Shown one piece after another: positions 8,361 through 17,532 of a stretch of DNA of 64,000 nt. The notes beneath the pieces were generated by a model. It was not told the origin of the DNA. It was given only the letters and a program-made list of their open reading frames with translations, and did not search any database. The translations under genes were made by a program, and so were the position numbers. The stretch's first letter is position 1, and each line of letters opens with the position of its first letter. This stretch comes from Streptomyces sp. NBC_01451 (lineage in GTDB: Bacteria; Actinomycetota; Actinomycetes; Streptomycetales; Streptomycetaceae), in the NCBI RefSeq assembly GCF_036227485.1, contig NZ_CP109479.1, forward strand, positions 4,836,001 through 4,900,000. Direction: 5' to 3'.

Positions 8361-9272
8361 TCAGCCCAGGCGCGCGAAGCCGTAGTTCATCAGCTTCTTC
8401 GCGTCCGCCGTGCGGTTGGCGACCGAGGTGGAGGCGAGGACCGTGCCGATGACCGTCTTGCCGTTGCGGGTCGCGGCGAAGACCAGGCAGTACTTGGCCT
8501 GCGGGCCGGAGCCGGTCTTGATGCCGATGGTGCCGGCGTAGCCGGACAGCAGCGGCTTGTTGGTGTTCTCCCAGCTCATCCAGCGGGTGCCACCGGTCTT
8601 GGTGGTCACCTTCTCCTTGAAGTTCTGCGTCTTCACTATCGCGCGGAAGGCGCCGTTCTTCATGGTGTTGCTGGCGAGCTTCGTCAGGTCGCGCGGCGTC
8701 GAGTAGTTCGAGCCGTTGCCGATACCGTCGAAGCTGTCGAACTTGGTGTTCGTCATGCCGAGGCTCCGGGCCGTGCTGTTCATCTTGGCGATGAACGACT
8801 TCACCCGGGCGGCACGCGTCGAGCCGGTGCCGAACTTGTCGGCGAGCGCGTACGCGGCGTCGCAGCCCGACGGCAGCATCAGCCCGTACAGCAGCTGGCG
8901 GACGGTGACCTTGTCGCCGACGATCAGGCCGGCCGAGGAGGCGGTGTTGGCGACGATGTAGTCGCTGTACGCCTTCTGGATCGTGACCTTGGTGTTGAGG
9001 TTCAGGTTCGCCGTCGCCAGCACGACCTTCGCCGTCATGATCTTCGTGGTGGAACCGGTGGAGAGCTTGGTGTCGGCGGCCTTGGTGTACAGGCTCGCGC
9101 CGTTGGCGTTGTTCATCAGATAGCCGCCCTTGGCGACGATCGTCGGAACGGCGGGAGCCGCCTGAGCGGGCGCCGCGGTGAGCGCTCCGGTCGCGAGCAC
9201 GGCGCCGGTGGTGACCACCACGGCTGCGGCTCTACGAAAACGGATGCCCTGGATGCCGGTTATCAACTTCAA
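8361..9272 (-). CDS. dacA: Secreted D-alanyl-D-alanine carboxypeptidase, Streptomyces K15 type
   Basis: This is a class C penicillin-binding protein of the SxxK family (peptidase S11) that trims or cross-links cell-wall peptides outside the membrane. A signal peptide ends near residue 39 (APAQA-AP). Active-site motifs are STTK (Ser74, Lys77), SGC at 135-137 and KTG at 252-254. The usual second motif is SxN. SGC is, from memory, the hallmark of the Streptomyces K15 DD-transpeptidase, which suggests weak carboxypeptidase activity. The start appears to be a TTG at 9272; no better in-frame start precedes the signal peptide. Confidence 0.92.
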   Translation of the reverse strand: MKLITGIQGIRFRRAAAVVVTTGAVLATGALTAAPAQAAPAVPTIVAKGGYLMNNANGASLYTKAADTKLSTGSTTKIMTAKVVLATANLNLNTKVTIQKAYSDYIVANTASSAGLIVGDKVTVRQLLYGLMLPSGCDAAYALADKFGTGSTRAARVKSFIAKMNSTARSLGMTNTKFDSFDGIGNGSNYSTPRDLTKLASNTMKNGAFRAIVKTQNFKEKVTTKTGGTRWMSWENTNKPLLSGYAGTIGIKTGSGPQAKYCLVFAATRNGKTVIGTVLASTSVANRTADAKKLMNYGFARLG

Positions 9273-9577
9273 TACCCCGATTACGTCTGGATCGTCCGAA
9301 TGTCCCTGGAGAGCGGCCGAGTTGGCCGAACGGGCGGAACGCCACTCTCGTGTGACTCGTAACTAGCACAGTTGGTTGTGCGCGTGCTGAGGCGGGTTCC
9401 CCGATTTTCCCTTTCCGAGAGACGTCGTACAGCTGTGCGTGGTTCCCGCGCCCCTTCCAGAAGTTGAACTGTTGTCCGTGTGGCGACGTCACGCCCCGAA
9501 CGGGGATCGGTTCACGAGGTCGGTCCATATGGCGGACGCCCGCCCGCATGCGTACGTGTTGTATCTATGCTGTGGGC
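9273..9577. other. Divergent intergenic region, DD-peptidase / GntR
   Basis: These 305 bases hold no gene. Near 9437-9457 there is a fragment resembling the common Streptomyces intergenic element ending in CCCGCGCCCCT. At the right end TATGCT (9566-9571) is 7 bases before the GntR ATG, which has no clear ribosome site, so a leaderless transcript is likely. Confidence 0.5.
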
Positions 9578-10240
9578 ATGAGCAGCCCGGCCGTGCAGCA
9601 CGTGAAGCAACCTCCCGCCGCCGAACGCGTCTACGCCCACGTCAAAGAGGGTGTCCTGGACCGCCGTTACGAGGGCGGGACCCTGCTCACCGAGGGCGAA
9701 CTGGCCGAGGCCGTCGGGGTGTCCCGCACGCCGGTGCGCGAGGCGCTGCTGCGCCTGGAGGCCGAGGGGCTGATCAGGCTCTACCCGAAGAAGGGCGCGC
9801 TCGTCCTGCCCGTCTCCGCGCAGGAGATCGCGGACGTCGTCGAGACCCGCCAGCTGGTCGAGGAGCACACCATCCGCAAGGCGGTGCCCGCCTCGCCACA
9901 GCTCATCGCCCGGCTCACCGAACTGCTCGAACGGCAACGCCGGCAGGCCGCCGCAGGAGACCTCGCGGGCGCTGCCGTGACCGACCGCTGCTTCCACGCC
10001 GAGATCGTCCGCAGCGGAGGCAACGAGATCCTCTCCCGGCTGTACGACCAACTGCGCGACCGGCAGCTGAGGATGGGCGTCGCCGTCATGCACGCCCACC
10101 CCGACCGCATCACCAAGACGCTCGTCGAGCACCAGGAGATCCTCGACGCGCTGCGCTCGGGTGACCCGGAGGCGGCGGTCGCGATCGTGCACCGGCACGT
10201 CAGCTGGTTCTCCAACCTGGCCCGGGGCGAGGTCCGATGA
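9578..10240 (+). CDS. GntR-family (FadR/FCD subfamily) transcriptional regulator
   Basis: The 220-residue protein has an N-terminal winged helix-turn-helix (about 15-80, with LTEGELAEAVGVSRTPVREALLRLEAEGLI). The C-terminal FCD ligand domain has the metal-site pattern DRCFHAEI, then EHQEIL and VHRHV. FCD regulators respond to small carboxylates or sugar acids. The ATG at 9578 is chosen because the helix-turn-helix begins soon after and a -10-like TATGCT lies 7 bases upstream. The stop overlaps the start of the transporter gene (ATGA), so it probably regulates uptake of its own effector. Confidence 0.92.
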   Translation: MSSPAVQHVKQPPAAERVYAHVKEGVLDRRYEGGTLLTEGELAEAVGVSRTPVREALLRLEAEGLIRLYPKKGALVLPVSAQEIADVVETRQLVEEHTIRKAVPASPQLIARLTELLERQRRQAAAGDLAGAAVTDRCFHAEIVRSGGNEILSRLYDQLRDRQLRMGVAVMHAHPDRITKTLVEHQEILDALRSGDPEAAVAIVHRHVSWFSNLARGEVR

Positions 10241-11580
10241 GCCCCGGACCCGTCGCCGCCGCCGGATCCGGTTCCGGCCGTGGTTCGCTGCCCGGCGATC
10301 CTCCCGGTGGGCGCCGCGCCGTCCTCGTCTGGTCCGTCGGCGTCTCGGTGTACTTCGTCGCGGTCATCTTCCGTACGTCACTGGGGGTGGCCGGGCTCGA
10401 CGCCGCCGACCGCTTCCACGTGAACGCGTCCGCCCTGTCCACCTTCTCGATCCTCCAGCTCCTGGTCTACGCGGGCATGCAGATACCGGTCGGGCTGCTC
10501 GTCGACCGGCTCGGCACCAAGAAGGTGCTGGCCATCGGCGCGGTGCTGTTCACGGCCGGGCAGCTGGGCTTCGCGTTCTCCCCCTCGTACGGCACGGCTC
10601 TCGCCTCCCGCGCGCTGCTCGGGTGCGGGGACGCGATGACGTTCATCAGCGTGCTGCGGCTGGGTTCCCGGTGGTTCCCGGCGCGGCGCGGGCCGATGAT
10701 CGCGCAGCTGGCGGGGCTGGCCGGGATGACGGGCAACCTCGTCTCGACGCTCGTCCTGGCCCGGCTGCTGCACGGCGTCGGGTGGACGGCGGCCTTCGCG
10801 GGCAGTGCGGTCGCGGGTGTGGTGGTGCTCGTGCTGATGCTCGTGTTCCTCAAGGACCATCCGAAGGGGCACGAGCCGGAGCCGTTCCCGCATCAGGGCG
10901 CCGCGTACGTGCGCCGTCAGATCGCCGCCTCGTGGCGCGAGCCCGGCACGCGGCTCGGCCTGTGGGTGCACTTCACCACCCAGTTCCCGGCGATGGTGTT
11001 CCTGCTGCTGTGGGGCCTGCCGTTCCTCGTCGAGGCGCAGGGGCTGACGCGGGCGACGGCGGGGGAGCTGCTCACCCTGGTCGTGCTGTCCAACATGGTG
11101 ATCGGCCTGGTGTACGGCCAGATCGTCGCCCGGCACCACACGGCCCGGCTGCCGCTGGCGCTGGGCACGGTGGGCGCCACGGCGGTGATGTGGGCGGTGA
11201 CCCTCGCCTACCCGGCGGTGTCCGGCTCCGGTCACGCCCCGATGTGGCTGCTGGTGCTGCTGTGCACGGTGCTGGGTGCCTGCGGGCCCGCCTCGATGCT
11301 CGGCTTCGACTTCGCCCGGCCCGCGAATCCGCCCGAGCGTCAGGGGACGGCTTCGGGGATCACCAACATGGGCGGTTTCGTCGCGTCGATGACGACGCTG
11401 TTCGCGGTCGGTGTGCTGCTGGACGCGACCGGCGACAACTACGCCGTCGCGTTCTCGTTCGTGTTCCTGCTGCAGGGGGTTGGCGTCAGCCAGATTCTGC
11501 GGTTGCGGAAGCGGGCCGCTCTGCGGGAGTCGGAGCGGTTGGTTGTGAGCAGGGTTTCTGCGGTGCACGTTCCGGTGTAG
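10237..11580 (+). CDS. Major facilitator superfamily transporter
   Basis: The 447-residue protein has about twelve hydrophobic segments. It carries the MFS signature between helices 2 and 3 (GLLVDRLGTKKVL) and a typical central loop after helix 6 (KDHPKGHEPEPFP). It is translationally coupled to the upstream FCD-type GntR regulator. It may import a carboxylate or export a toxic analogue, but the substrate cannot be read from sequence. Confidence 0.9.
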   Translation: MSPGPVAAAGSGSGRGSLPGDPPGGRRAVLVWSVGVSVYFVAVIFRTSLGVAGLDAADRFHVNASALSTFSILQLLVYAGMQIPVGLLVDRLGTKKVLAIGAVLFTAGQLGFAFSPSYGTALASRALLGCGDAMTFISVLRLGSRWFPARRGPMIAQLAGLAGMTGNLVSTLVLARLLHGVGWTAAFAGSAVAGVVVLVLMLVFLKDHPKGHEPEPFPHQGAAYVRRQIAASWREPGTRLGLWVHFTTQFPAMVFLLLWGLPFLVEAQGLTRATAGELLTLVVLSNMVIGLVYGQIVARHHTARLPLALGTVGATAVMWAVTLAYPAVSGSGHAPMWLLVLLCTVLGACGPASMLGFDFARPANPPERQGTASGITNMGGFVASMTTLFAVGVLLDATGDNYAVAFSFVFLLQGVGVSQILRLRKRAALRESERLVVSRVSAVHVPV

Positions 11581-11605
11581 GTGCGGGGTATTGGTGCGGG
11601 CGTCT

Positions 11606-11678
11606 CTGGGGGCTGCCGCCCCCAGGCCCCCGCTTCGGCCCCGAACGGGCCTCGTCCTCGAACGCCGGACGGGCTGAA
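11606..11678. repeat. Streptomyces-type intergenic repeat
   Basis: The element begins with a hairpin (CTGGGGGC 11606-11613, GCCCCCAG 11618-11625). It runs through CGCTTCGGCCCCGAACGGGC to a tail containing CTCGAACGCCGGACGGGC. From memory, closely similar elements are scattered between genes in many Streptomyces genomes. Here it follows the transporter gene and may end its transcript. Confidence 0.6.
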
Positions 11679-11716
11679 GTGGGCTGGGACTGCCCGGCCC
11701 GCGCTGAAAAGTGTCG

Positions 11717-12541
11717 CTACGGCGTCACCGCGAAGTGGCGCAGGATCGCTGCCGTGAGGCCCGGGTCGCCCTCCGTCTTGATGCGGTCGGCGACCGCTTC
11801 CGGGGTCACCCGGCCGCAGGCCAGGCGGACGTAGGTCTCCCAGTCGAGGGCGAAGCTGGCGGCGGGGCCGAGGGCCGGTGACGTCTCCAGGGTGCCGCGG
11901 CCGTTGATGTCGACGCGGATCGTGCGCAGGAACTCGACGGGACCGTGCACGTCGAAGACGATCGCCGAACTGCGCGGCGCCCCCGCGTCCTTGGCGACGA
12001 CCTTCGGCAGCGCGCTGAGGAGTACGTCCCGCGTGATGTGCGCGCCGGGCGAGTCCAGGTTGCCGGGCCGGCCGAGGGCGGTACGCAGGTCCTGCTCGTG
12101 CACCCACACGTCGAACGCCCGGTTGCGCATGAGGTCCACGAGAGCGGTCTCGCGGCCGTAGAGGCCGCGGATCATCGTCCCCGGCTCCCGTGTCTCGTTG
12201 CGCAGCTGGCGGTTGCGGCGGATGACCGTGTACTCCAGCTCGGACGTCATCTCCGGGGCCGTGTGGTGCCGCCGTACGTCGACCTGCATCTCCATGTACC
12301 GCTGCTGCTCGTTGGTGACGTGGTAGAGGTCGCGCGGGAGGGTGTGGATGGGGCGCGGGTCGCCGAGCATCTCGCACTCCAGGCCGATGACGTGCGAGAC
12401 CAGGTCACGGACCGACCAGCCTGGGCATGGGGTCCGGCGGTTCCACTCGCCCTCCACGAGCGGTGACACCAGCTCGGATATCGCGTCGATGGAGTGGGTC
12501 CAGGCGTCGGCGTAGGGCTGGAGAGTGGGATGCAGACTCAC
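11717..12541 (-). CDS. Mycothiol-dependent maleylpyruvate isomerase family (DinB-like) protein
   Basis: The protein has the MDMPI N-terminal four-helix domain. The signature TPCPGWSVRDLVSHVIG is near residues 38-54, and a second metal ligand group is in the VWVHEQDLRTALGRPG segment near 146-161. A C-terminal sterol-carrier-like domain follows. Family members bind a divalent metal through three His/Asp/Glu residues and often use mycothiol as cofactor. The 274-residue length is usual. The substrate is unknown. It stands alone on the minus strand. Confidence 0.82.
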   Translation of the reverse strand: MSLHPTLQPYADAWTHSIDAISELVSPLVEGEWNRRTPCPGWSVRDLVSHVIGLECEMLGDPRPIHTLPRDLYHVTNEQQRYMEMQVDVRRHHTAPEMTSELEYTVIRRNRQLRNETREPGTMIRGLYGRETALVDLMRNRAFDVWVHEQDLRTALGRPGNLDSPGAHITRDVLLSALPKVVAKDAGAPRSSAIVFDVHGPVEFLRTIRVDINGRGTLETSPALGPAASFALDWETYVRLACGRVTPEAVADRIKTEGDPGLTAAILRHFAVTP

Positions 12542-12814
12542 GGAACGGGACCCCTCGGGCGGTCGGTACGCGGGCAGTGGTGACGGCGGATGACGGCGGG
12601 TGTCGACGGCGTTGTCGGCGCTGGTGTCAGTGGTGGTGTCGGCGGCGGTATCGGTGGCGGTGTGTCGTTTCGGTGGATGCGGGAGCGCGGGCGGGATAGC
12701 TGTGAGCGGGTGTCTTGGAACGTTAAGTTACGCTGCCGTGAGGCACCCCGGCAGTGCTTTCGTGTGACGATCGTAGGCCCGTGTGAACGGCTCGAATGTC
12801 AGGACGGTGGTAGT

Positions 12815-13612
12815 GTGCGCGCCTCGCTCATCCAGATCGGTGTAGAAGAGGGCGAATCGGTCGAATCGCGCAGGCAGCGCGTGGCCTCCCTGGTACGGGA
12901 CGAAGCCGGGGCCGATCTCGTCGTCCTGCCCGAGCTGTGGACGACGGGGGCCTTCGCGTACGAGCGGTTCGCCACCGAGGCCGAGGCGCTGGACGGTCCG
13001 ACCTACGAGGCGATGGCGAAGGCGGCGAGCGACGCGGGCGTGTGGCTGCACGCCGGGTCGATCCCGGAACGCGACCCCGAGGGGCCCCTGTACAACACCT
13101 CCCTCGTCTTCTCCCCCGCCGGTGACCTGGCCGCCGCCTACCGGAAGATCCACCGCTTCGGCTTCGACAAGGGCGAGGCCGTGCTGATGGGCGCGGGCGA
13201 GGAACTGGTGACCGTCGCCCTCCCCGGGACGACGCTGGGTGTCGCCACCTGCTACGACCTCCGTTTCCCCGAACTCTTCCGCGGCCTCGTCGACGCGGGT
13301 GCCGAGACGATCGTCCTCTCGGCGGGCTGGCCGGAGCGGCGGCGCGCCCACTGGACGCTGCTGGCCCGGGCGCGGGCGGTCGAGAACCAGGCGTACGTCC
13401 TCGCGTGTGGAACGGCCGGTACGCATGCGGGAGTTCCGCAGGCCGGGCACTCGATCGTGGTCGATCCGTGGGGCGAGGTGCTCGCGGAGGCGGGTGGCGG
13501 CGAGGAGGTTCTGCGGGTCGAGTTCGACCCCGCGAAGGTGGGGGAGACGCGCGAGCAGTTCCCGGCGCTCAAGGACAGGGTGCTGGGGGTGGCGGTTCCG
13601 CACCGCCGCTGA
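12815..13612 (+). CDS. Carbon-nitrogen hydrolase (nitrilase superfamily)
   Basis: The catalytic triad is visible: Glu40 (LPELW), Lys111 (YRKIHRFG) and Cys146 (ATCYDLRFPE). The TACYDLRFPE-like context and 265-residue length resemble omega-amidase/Nit2-type proteins, which hydrolyse amides such as 2-oxoglutaramate or deaminated glutathione. The GTG at 12815 is chosen because AGGACGG lies about 8 bases upstream and the beta-strand VRASLIQIG begins there. The G-rich sequence upstream (12590-12700) is low-complexity and not coding. Confidence 0.9.
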   Translation: MRASLIQIGVEEGESVESRRQRVASLVRDEAGADLVVLPELWTTGAFAYERFATEAEALDGPTYEAMAKAASDAGVWLHAGSIPERDPEGPLYNTSLVFSPAGDLAAAYRKIHRFGFDKGEAVLMGAGEELVTVALPGTTLGVATCYDLRFPELFRGLVDAGAETIVLSAGWPERRRAHWTLLARARAVENQAYVLACGTAGTHAGVPQAGHSIVVDPWGEVLAEAGGGEEVLRVEFDPAKVGETREQFPALKDRVLGVAVPHRR

Positions 13613-13693
13613 CGCCTGGCGCCGGGGTGTTTCGCCCCCGCCGTCCCTACCCGTCCCTCCCCCGGAGGGGGGACCCCGGAGGGGCTGGGGTTC

Positions 13694-14188
13694 TCAGTCC
13701 TCCGTCCGTTCCTTCTCCGCCAGGTGGATCACGCAGACCGCCACCGCGATCAACAGTGCCGGGTCCGCGTCGTCCCGTACGACGTCCACCCCGTACGTCT
13801 CGCGGACGTGCAGCCAGCGGCGGGAGATCTGGGCGAGGAGTTCGCCGTCGTAGTCGACCGCGAACTCCCGGTCCAGGATCTTTCCGCTGACGTCCAGCTC
13901 CGTGCCGTCCACCAGCGACACCCGGTAGTGGTTGCGCAGCAGTGACAGGCGTTTGCGTCTGATCGTCGCCAACGGGTCGCCGTCCCGTTCGATCACCATC
14001 GTGTCCCGCAGGGCGAGCATCTTCTTGTGGATGTCGATCAGCACCCGCCCCCGGGTGTCCTTCAGCTCGAAGGTGTCCCGCAGCCGCATCGCCTTGCCGT
14101 CGACCAGGTACACCTTGTTGCCGTGCTGGTCCTCGATCCAGTAGTCGTCGCCGAAGCCGAGCAGCCGGTCGCGTACGAGGAATCTCAT
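13694..14188 (-). CDS. LURP-one-related (LOR, Tubby-like fold) protein
   Basis: The 164-residue protein matches the LOR family, with MRFLVRDRLLGFGDDYWIED at the start, then NKVYLVDGKA, and repeated beta-strands (KDTRGRVLIDIHKKML, IERDGDPLATIRRKR). The family folds as a 12-stranded barrel around a central helix and is related to plasma-membrane Tubby/scramblase proteins; its bacterial role is unknown. The ATG at 14188 overlaps the stop of the GlxA-type regulator gene by 4 bases, so it is the second gene of a two-gene operon. Confidence 0.87.
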   Translation of the reverse strand: MRFLVRDRLLGFGDDYWIEDQHGNKVYLVDGKAMRLRDTFELKDTRGRVLIDIHKKMLALRDTMVIERDGDPLATIRRKRLSLLRNHYRVSLVDGTELDVSGKILDREFAVDYDGELLAQISRRWLHVRETYGVDVVRDDADPALLIAVAVCVIHLAEKERTED

Positions 14189-15192
14189 GTACTCACCGCT
14201 TCCCCGCGAAGGGGTCCGAAACGCCGCCTGTACGCCGATGGGCTGAGACCGGTCTCGCGGCGGAGCCGGGCGCGCAGGTTCGCCGCCGTTCCGAGGCCGC
14301 TGCGTGCCGCGACCACGTCGAGGCGTTCCTCCCCGCGTTCGATCAGCCGGCGGGCCAGCGTCACCCGCTCCCCGGTCAGCCAGGCCAGCGGTGTCGTGCC
14401 GAGCTGGGACTGGAAGCGGCGGTGGAGCGTGGCGGGTGAGACCGCCGCCCGGGAGGCCAGGCCGGCCACGGTGAGCGGTTCGGCCAGCCGTGCCTGGGCC
14501 CAGGCGAGAAGCGGGCCCAGTGATTCGTCCGGGACCGGCGGCACCGGCCGCTCCACGAACTGGCGTTGCCCGCCGTCCCGATGGGCGGCGAACACCAGGC
14601 GCCGGGAGACCGCGTTGGCGACCTCGGCACCATGGTCCGTACGCCAGATGTGGAGCCCGAGGTCGAGTGCGGCGGCACTGCCCGCGGCGGTCAGGATGTC
14701 GCCCTCGTCCGTGAACAGGACGTCCGGTTCCAGCAGGACCCGCGGGTGCAGTCGGCCGAAGGTGTCCGCCCACAGCCAGTGAGTTGTCGCCCGGCGGCCG
14801 TCCAGCAGGCCGGCCTCCGCGAGCGCGAAGCTGCCCGTGCACAGGCTCACGACGCGTGCCCCGCGCGCGTGGGTGCGCCGTACCGCGTCGAGTACGGCAT
14901 CGCCACGCGGTACGACGTTGTCCGGGCGGCCCGGCACGACGAGGGTGTCGGCGTCGTCCACGGCGTCCAGGCCGGCCACCCCGGTGAGGGTGAGGAAGCC
15001 GTGGTTCATCCGGACCTCGGGGGTCGGGGCGCACACCGTCACCTCGTACAGCGGCCCCGGCAGCCCGAGTTCGGGGCGGGGCAGCCCGAACATCTCGGTC
15101 GCGGCACCGACCTCGAACGGGTTGGTGCCCTCGTCGACGATCACGGCGACGCGGTGGGGCCGAGAGCCGGGTTGAGAGGATCCTTGCGTCAT
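14185..15192 (-). CDS. GlxA-family AraC-type transcriptional regulator
   Basis: An N-terminal DJ-1/PfpI (class I amidotransferase-like) domain (about 10-190) contains the elbow VVSLCTGSFALAEAGLLDGR. The C-terminal AraC/XylS double helix-turn-helix (about 220-325) includes LASRAAVSPATLHRRFQSQLG and FGTAANLRARLRRETG-like helices. In this family the amidotransferase-like domain is usually a ligand sensor. It is coupled to the LOR gene downstream and is divergent from a cupin gene, either of which it may regulate. Confidence 0.92.
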   Translation of the reverse strand: MTQGSSQPGSRPHRVAVIVDEGTNPFEVGAATEMFGLPRPELGLPGPLYEVTVCAPTPEVRMNHGFLTLTGVAGLDAVDDADTLVVPGRPDNVVPRGDAVLDAVRRTHARGARVVSLCTGSFALAEAGLLDGRRATTHWLWADTFGRLHPRVLLEPDVLFTDEGDILTAAGSAAALDLGLHIWRTDHGAEVANAVSRRLVFAAHRDGGQRQFVERPVPPVPDESLGPLLAWAQARLAEPLTVAGLASRAAVSPATLHRRFQSQLGTTPLAWLTGERVTLARRLIERGEERLDVVAARSGLGTAANLRARLRRETGLSPSAYRRRFGPLRGEAVST

Positions 15193-15244
15193 GTGCGATT
15201 TCTAGCACTCGTGGAGAGCTCGGGTCACGCCCCACCATGAGCAC

Positions 15245-15712
15245 ATGGCATCGAGCGACAGTCCCAGCAGTCCCAGCAGCGCCGGCAAGGCCGTGGTGGC
15301 CGTCGGGGGAAGGGCGGGAAGAGGCGGTGAGCCGGTCTCCCTCCCCGTCGCTCTGGCCTCCTTCAGCGCCGTGTGGAGCCCTCGTATCGTCGCCACCGTC
15401 AACGACTACGACGTACGCGTCGCGAAGGTCGAGGGCGAGCACGTCTGGCATGTGCACGAGGGCACCGACGAGTTCTTCCTGGTTCTGGACGGTGAACTGC
15501 ACATCGCCCTGCGGGAGTCGGCCGGCGAGCGCACGGTCGTCCTGCCGAAGGGCTCGGCCTTCACGGTCCCCCGTGGCACGGAGCACAAGCCGTACGCCCC
15601 GGTCCGCACCGAGATCCTCGTCCTCGAACCCTCCGGCACCCTCAGCGTGGGCGACCGGCACGACGACGTGCCCGGCCATGTGGACGTCACGACGGGGCAC
15701 GCCCTGGTGTAG
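15245..15712 (+). CDS. Cupin-domain protein
   Basis: The 155-residue protein has a Ser/Gly-rich N-terminus and a single cupin barrel. Motif 1 is HVHEGTDEFFLVLDGELHI and motif 2 is GSAFTVPRGTEHKP, which together provide a His/His/Glu/His metal site. It probably binds a small molecule or acts as a simple isomerase or oxygenase. No clear ribosome site precedes the ATG at 15245. It is divergent from the GlxA-type regulator with only 52 bases between starts, so shared control is likely. Confidence 0.85.
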   Translation: MASSDSPSSPSSAGKAVVAVGGRAGRGGEPVSLPVALASFSAVWSPRIVATVNDYDVRVAKVEGEHVWHVHEGTDEFFLVLDGELHIALRESAGERTVVLPKGSAFTVPRGTEHKPYAPVRTEILVLEPSGTLSVGDRHDDVPGHVDVTTGHALV

Positions 15713-15733
15713 GCCGACCTCGCGCGACGACCG

Positions 15734-15952
15734 TCAGCCCTGGTACCGGTCGTCGTCGATCACGGTCGTCGAGGGCGGTATCAGCACCCGCCTGCGCCGG
15801 GCCACGCTGCGGAACGCCAGGGCGCCGATCACGCCGACGATCATCAGGATGACGCCGACCAGGTCGAGGTTGACCCCTTCCATCTGCCAGTCGGTGGCGA
15901 ACGTGAGGATGGCTCCCACGGCGATGAGGATGATGCATCCGCCGAGGCTCAT
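15734..15952 (-). CDS. Small membrane protein (DUF6458-like)
   Basis: This is a 72-residue protein with two membrane helices, about 3-21 (GGCIILIAVGAILTFATDW) and 29-50 (LDLVGVILMIVGVIGALAF). A basic RRRR loop and a short hydrophilic tail follow. The pattern matches a small actinobacterial family of unknown function. The upstream region (15985-16018) has three TTCCGG repeats spaced about 10 bases apart. Confidence 0.78.
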   Translation of the reverse strand: MSLGGCIILIAVGAILTFATDWQMEGVNLDLVGVILMIVGVIGALAFRSVARRRRVLIPPSTTVIDDDRYQG

Positions 15953-16051
15953 GAGTGTTGCCTCCCTGTCCGGTCCGGTCGTACCGGAGGTTCCGGTTGT
16001 TCCGGAGTTTCCGGGTGCCCGGACCTGCGACAGGTATGCGTGAGAGCCCGA

Positions 16052-17386
16052 CTAGCCTTGCAGGAACGCCACGAGCGCGTTGGCGAGCAGGTGCGGGTCG
16101 TCGGCGCCGCACAACTCCCGCGCACTGTGCATGGACAGGATCGCCACCCCGATGTCGACCGTCTTGATGCCGTGCCTCGCGGCGGTGATCGGGCCGATCG
16201 TCGTGCCGCAGGGCATGGAGTTGTTGGAGACGAAGTTCTGGAACGGGACGCCGGCCCGGTCGCAGGCCGCCGCCCAGACCGCGCGGCCCGAACCGTCCGT
16301 GGCGTAGCGGTTGTTGACGTTGACCTTGAGGATCGGGCCGCCGTTGACGCGCGGGTGGTGCGTCGGGTCGTGCCGCTCCGCGTAGTTGGGGTGGACGGCG
16401 TGGCCCGTGTCGGAGGAGAGACAGACGGTGCCCGCGAACGCTCTCGCCCTGTCCTCGTACGATCCTCCGCGCGCGAACACCGAACGCTCCAGCACGCTGC
16501 CGAGCAGCGGGCCGTCCGCGCCCGTGTCGCTCTGCGAACCGTTCTCCTCGTGGTCGAAGGCCGCGAGGACCGGGATGTACGGCAGCGCCCCGTCGCCGGT
16601 GGCGGAGCTCGTCGCCACGGACGCCAGAGCCGCCGCGGCGGCGTGCACGGACAGCAGGTTGTCCATGCGCGGGCCGGCGACCAACTCCCGGTCGCGGCCC
16701 AGGTAGGCGGGCGGTTCGATGGAGTGGACCATCAGGTCCCAGCCGGTGACCTCGCCCGGCGTGAGCCCGGACTCCTCTTCGAGGAAGGCGATCAGGTCGC
16801 CCTCGCGGACGTCGTCCGACATGCCCCAGATCGGCTGGAGATGGCGCTGCTTGTCGAGCTTCAGCCCGTCGGTGTTCACGGCACGGTCGAGGTGGATGGC
16901 GAGCTGGGGGACCCGCATGAGGGGCCGGTCGATGTTCACCAGCCGCGATGTGCCGTCCCGGAGGGTGAGGCGGCCGGCCAGCCCGAGGTCGCGGTCGAGC
17001 CAGGAGTTGAGCAGTGGACCGCCGTAGATCTCCACGGCGACCTGTCGCCAGCCGTGTCCCCCGATGTCCGGCACCGGCTTGACGCGCAGGTTGGGGGAGT
17101 CGGTGTGGGCGCCGACGATCCGGAAGGGGGTGTGCGGAGCGGCTCCCTCGGGGACGTACCAGGCCACGATCGCGCCGCCGCGCAGGACGTACTTGCCGCC
17201 GCTCCCCGCCGCGGAGGCCGCCGATGTCTCCGCGTCCCAGGCGTCCGTCTCGGCGACCTGACGGAAGCCGGCCTTCTCCAGCCGCTCGGCGGTGTTCGCC
17301 ACGGCGTGGTACGGCGACGGACTCGCCGCCAGGAAGGACATCAAGTCGTCGGTGTGGCCGCGGTCGAAGCGGTGGGGTGCGCTCAT
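16052..17386 (-). CDS. apeB: M18-family aspartyl aminopeptidase
   Basis: This 444-residue zinc metallopeptidase removes N-terminal acidic residues from peptides in the cytoplasm. Metal-binding segments are GAHTDSPNLRVK near residue 90, FDHEENGSQSDTGADG, and SSDTGHAVHPNYAERHDPTHHP. The C-terminal HSARELCGADDPH motif holds the last His ligand. The ATG at 17386 is chosen because AAGGTGA lies about 7 bases upstream; a GTG at 17395 is in frame but overlaps that site. Confidence 0.93.
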   Translation of the reverse strand: MSAPHRFDRGHTDDLMSFLAASPSPYHAVANTAERLEKAGFRQVAETDAWDAETSAASAAGSGGKYVLRGGAIVAWYVPEGAAPHTPFRIVGAHTDSPNLRVKPVPDIGGHGWRQVAVEIYGGPLLNSWLDRDLGLAGRLTLRDGTSRLVNIDRPLMRVPQLAIHLDRAVNTDGLKLDKQRHLQPIWGMSDDVREGDLIAFLEEESGLTPGEVTGWDLMVHSIEPPAYLGRDRELVAGPRMDNLLSVHAAAAALASVATSSATGDGALPYIPVLAAFDHEENGSQSDTGADGPLLGSVLERSVFARGGSYEDRARAFAGTVCLSSDTGHAVHPNYAERHDPTHHPRVNGGPILKVNVNNRYATDGSGRAVWAAACDRAGVPFQNFVSNNSMPCGTTIGPITAARHGIKTVDIGVAILSMHSARELCGADDPHLLANALVAFLQG

Positions 17387-17532
17387 GGGGTTCACCTTAA
17401 CGACGTAATAGCGCCCGCTCCCTGGGATGGTGAGCGGGCTCTCGTAACGGGGATGTGAAGGCCGGACAACTGGCCCGCGAGTCAGTTTCCGGACTGCGGA
17501 CGGACCGTGGGGGTGTGTCCTGGTTCAGCAGG

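Noticed and set aside
12590..12700. G-rich repeated GGTGTCGG sequence upstream of the nitrilase gene as a coding extension
   Set aside because: It encodes only Gly/Val low complexity, and the GTG at 12815 has a proper ribosome site. A weak G-quadruplex is possible but unsupported.
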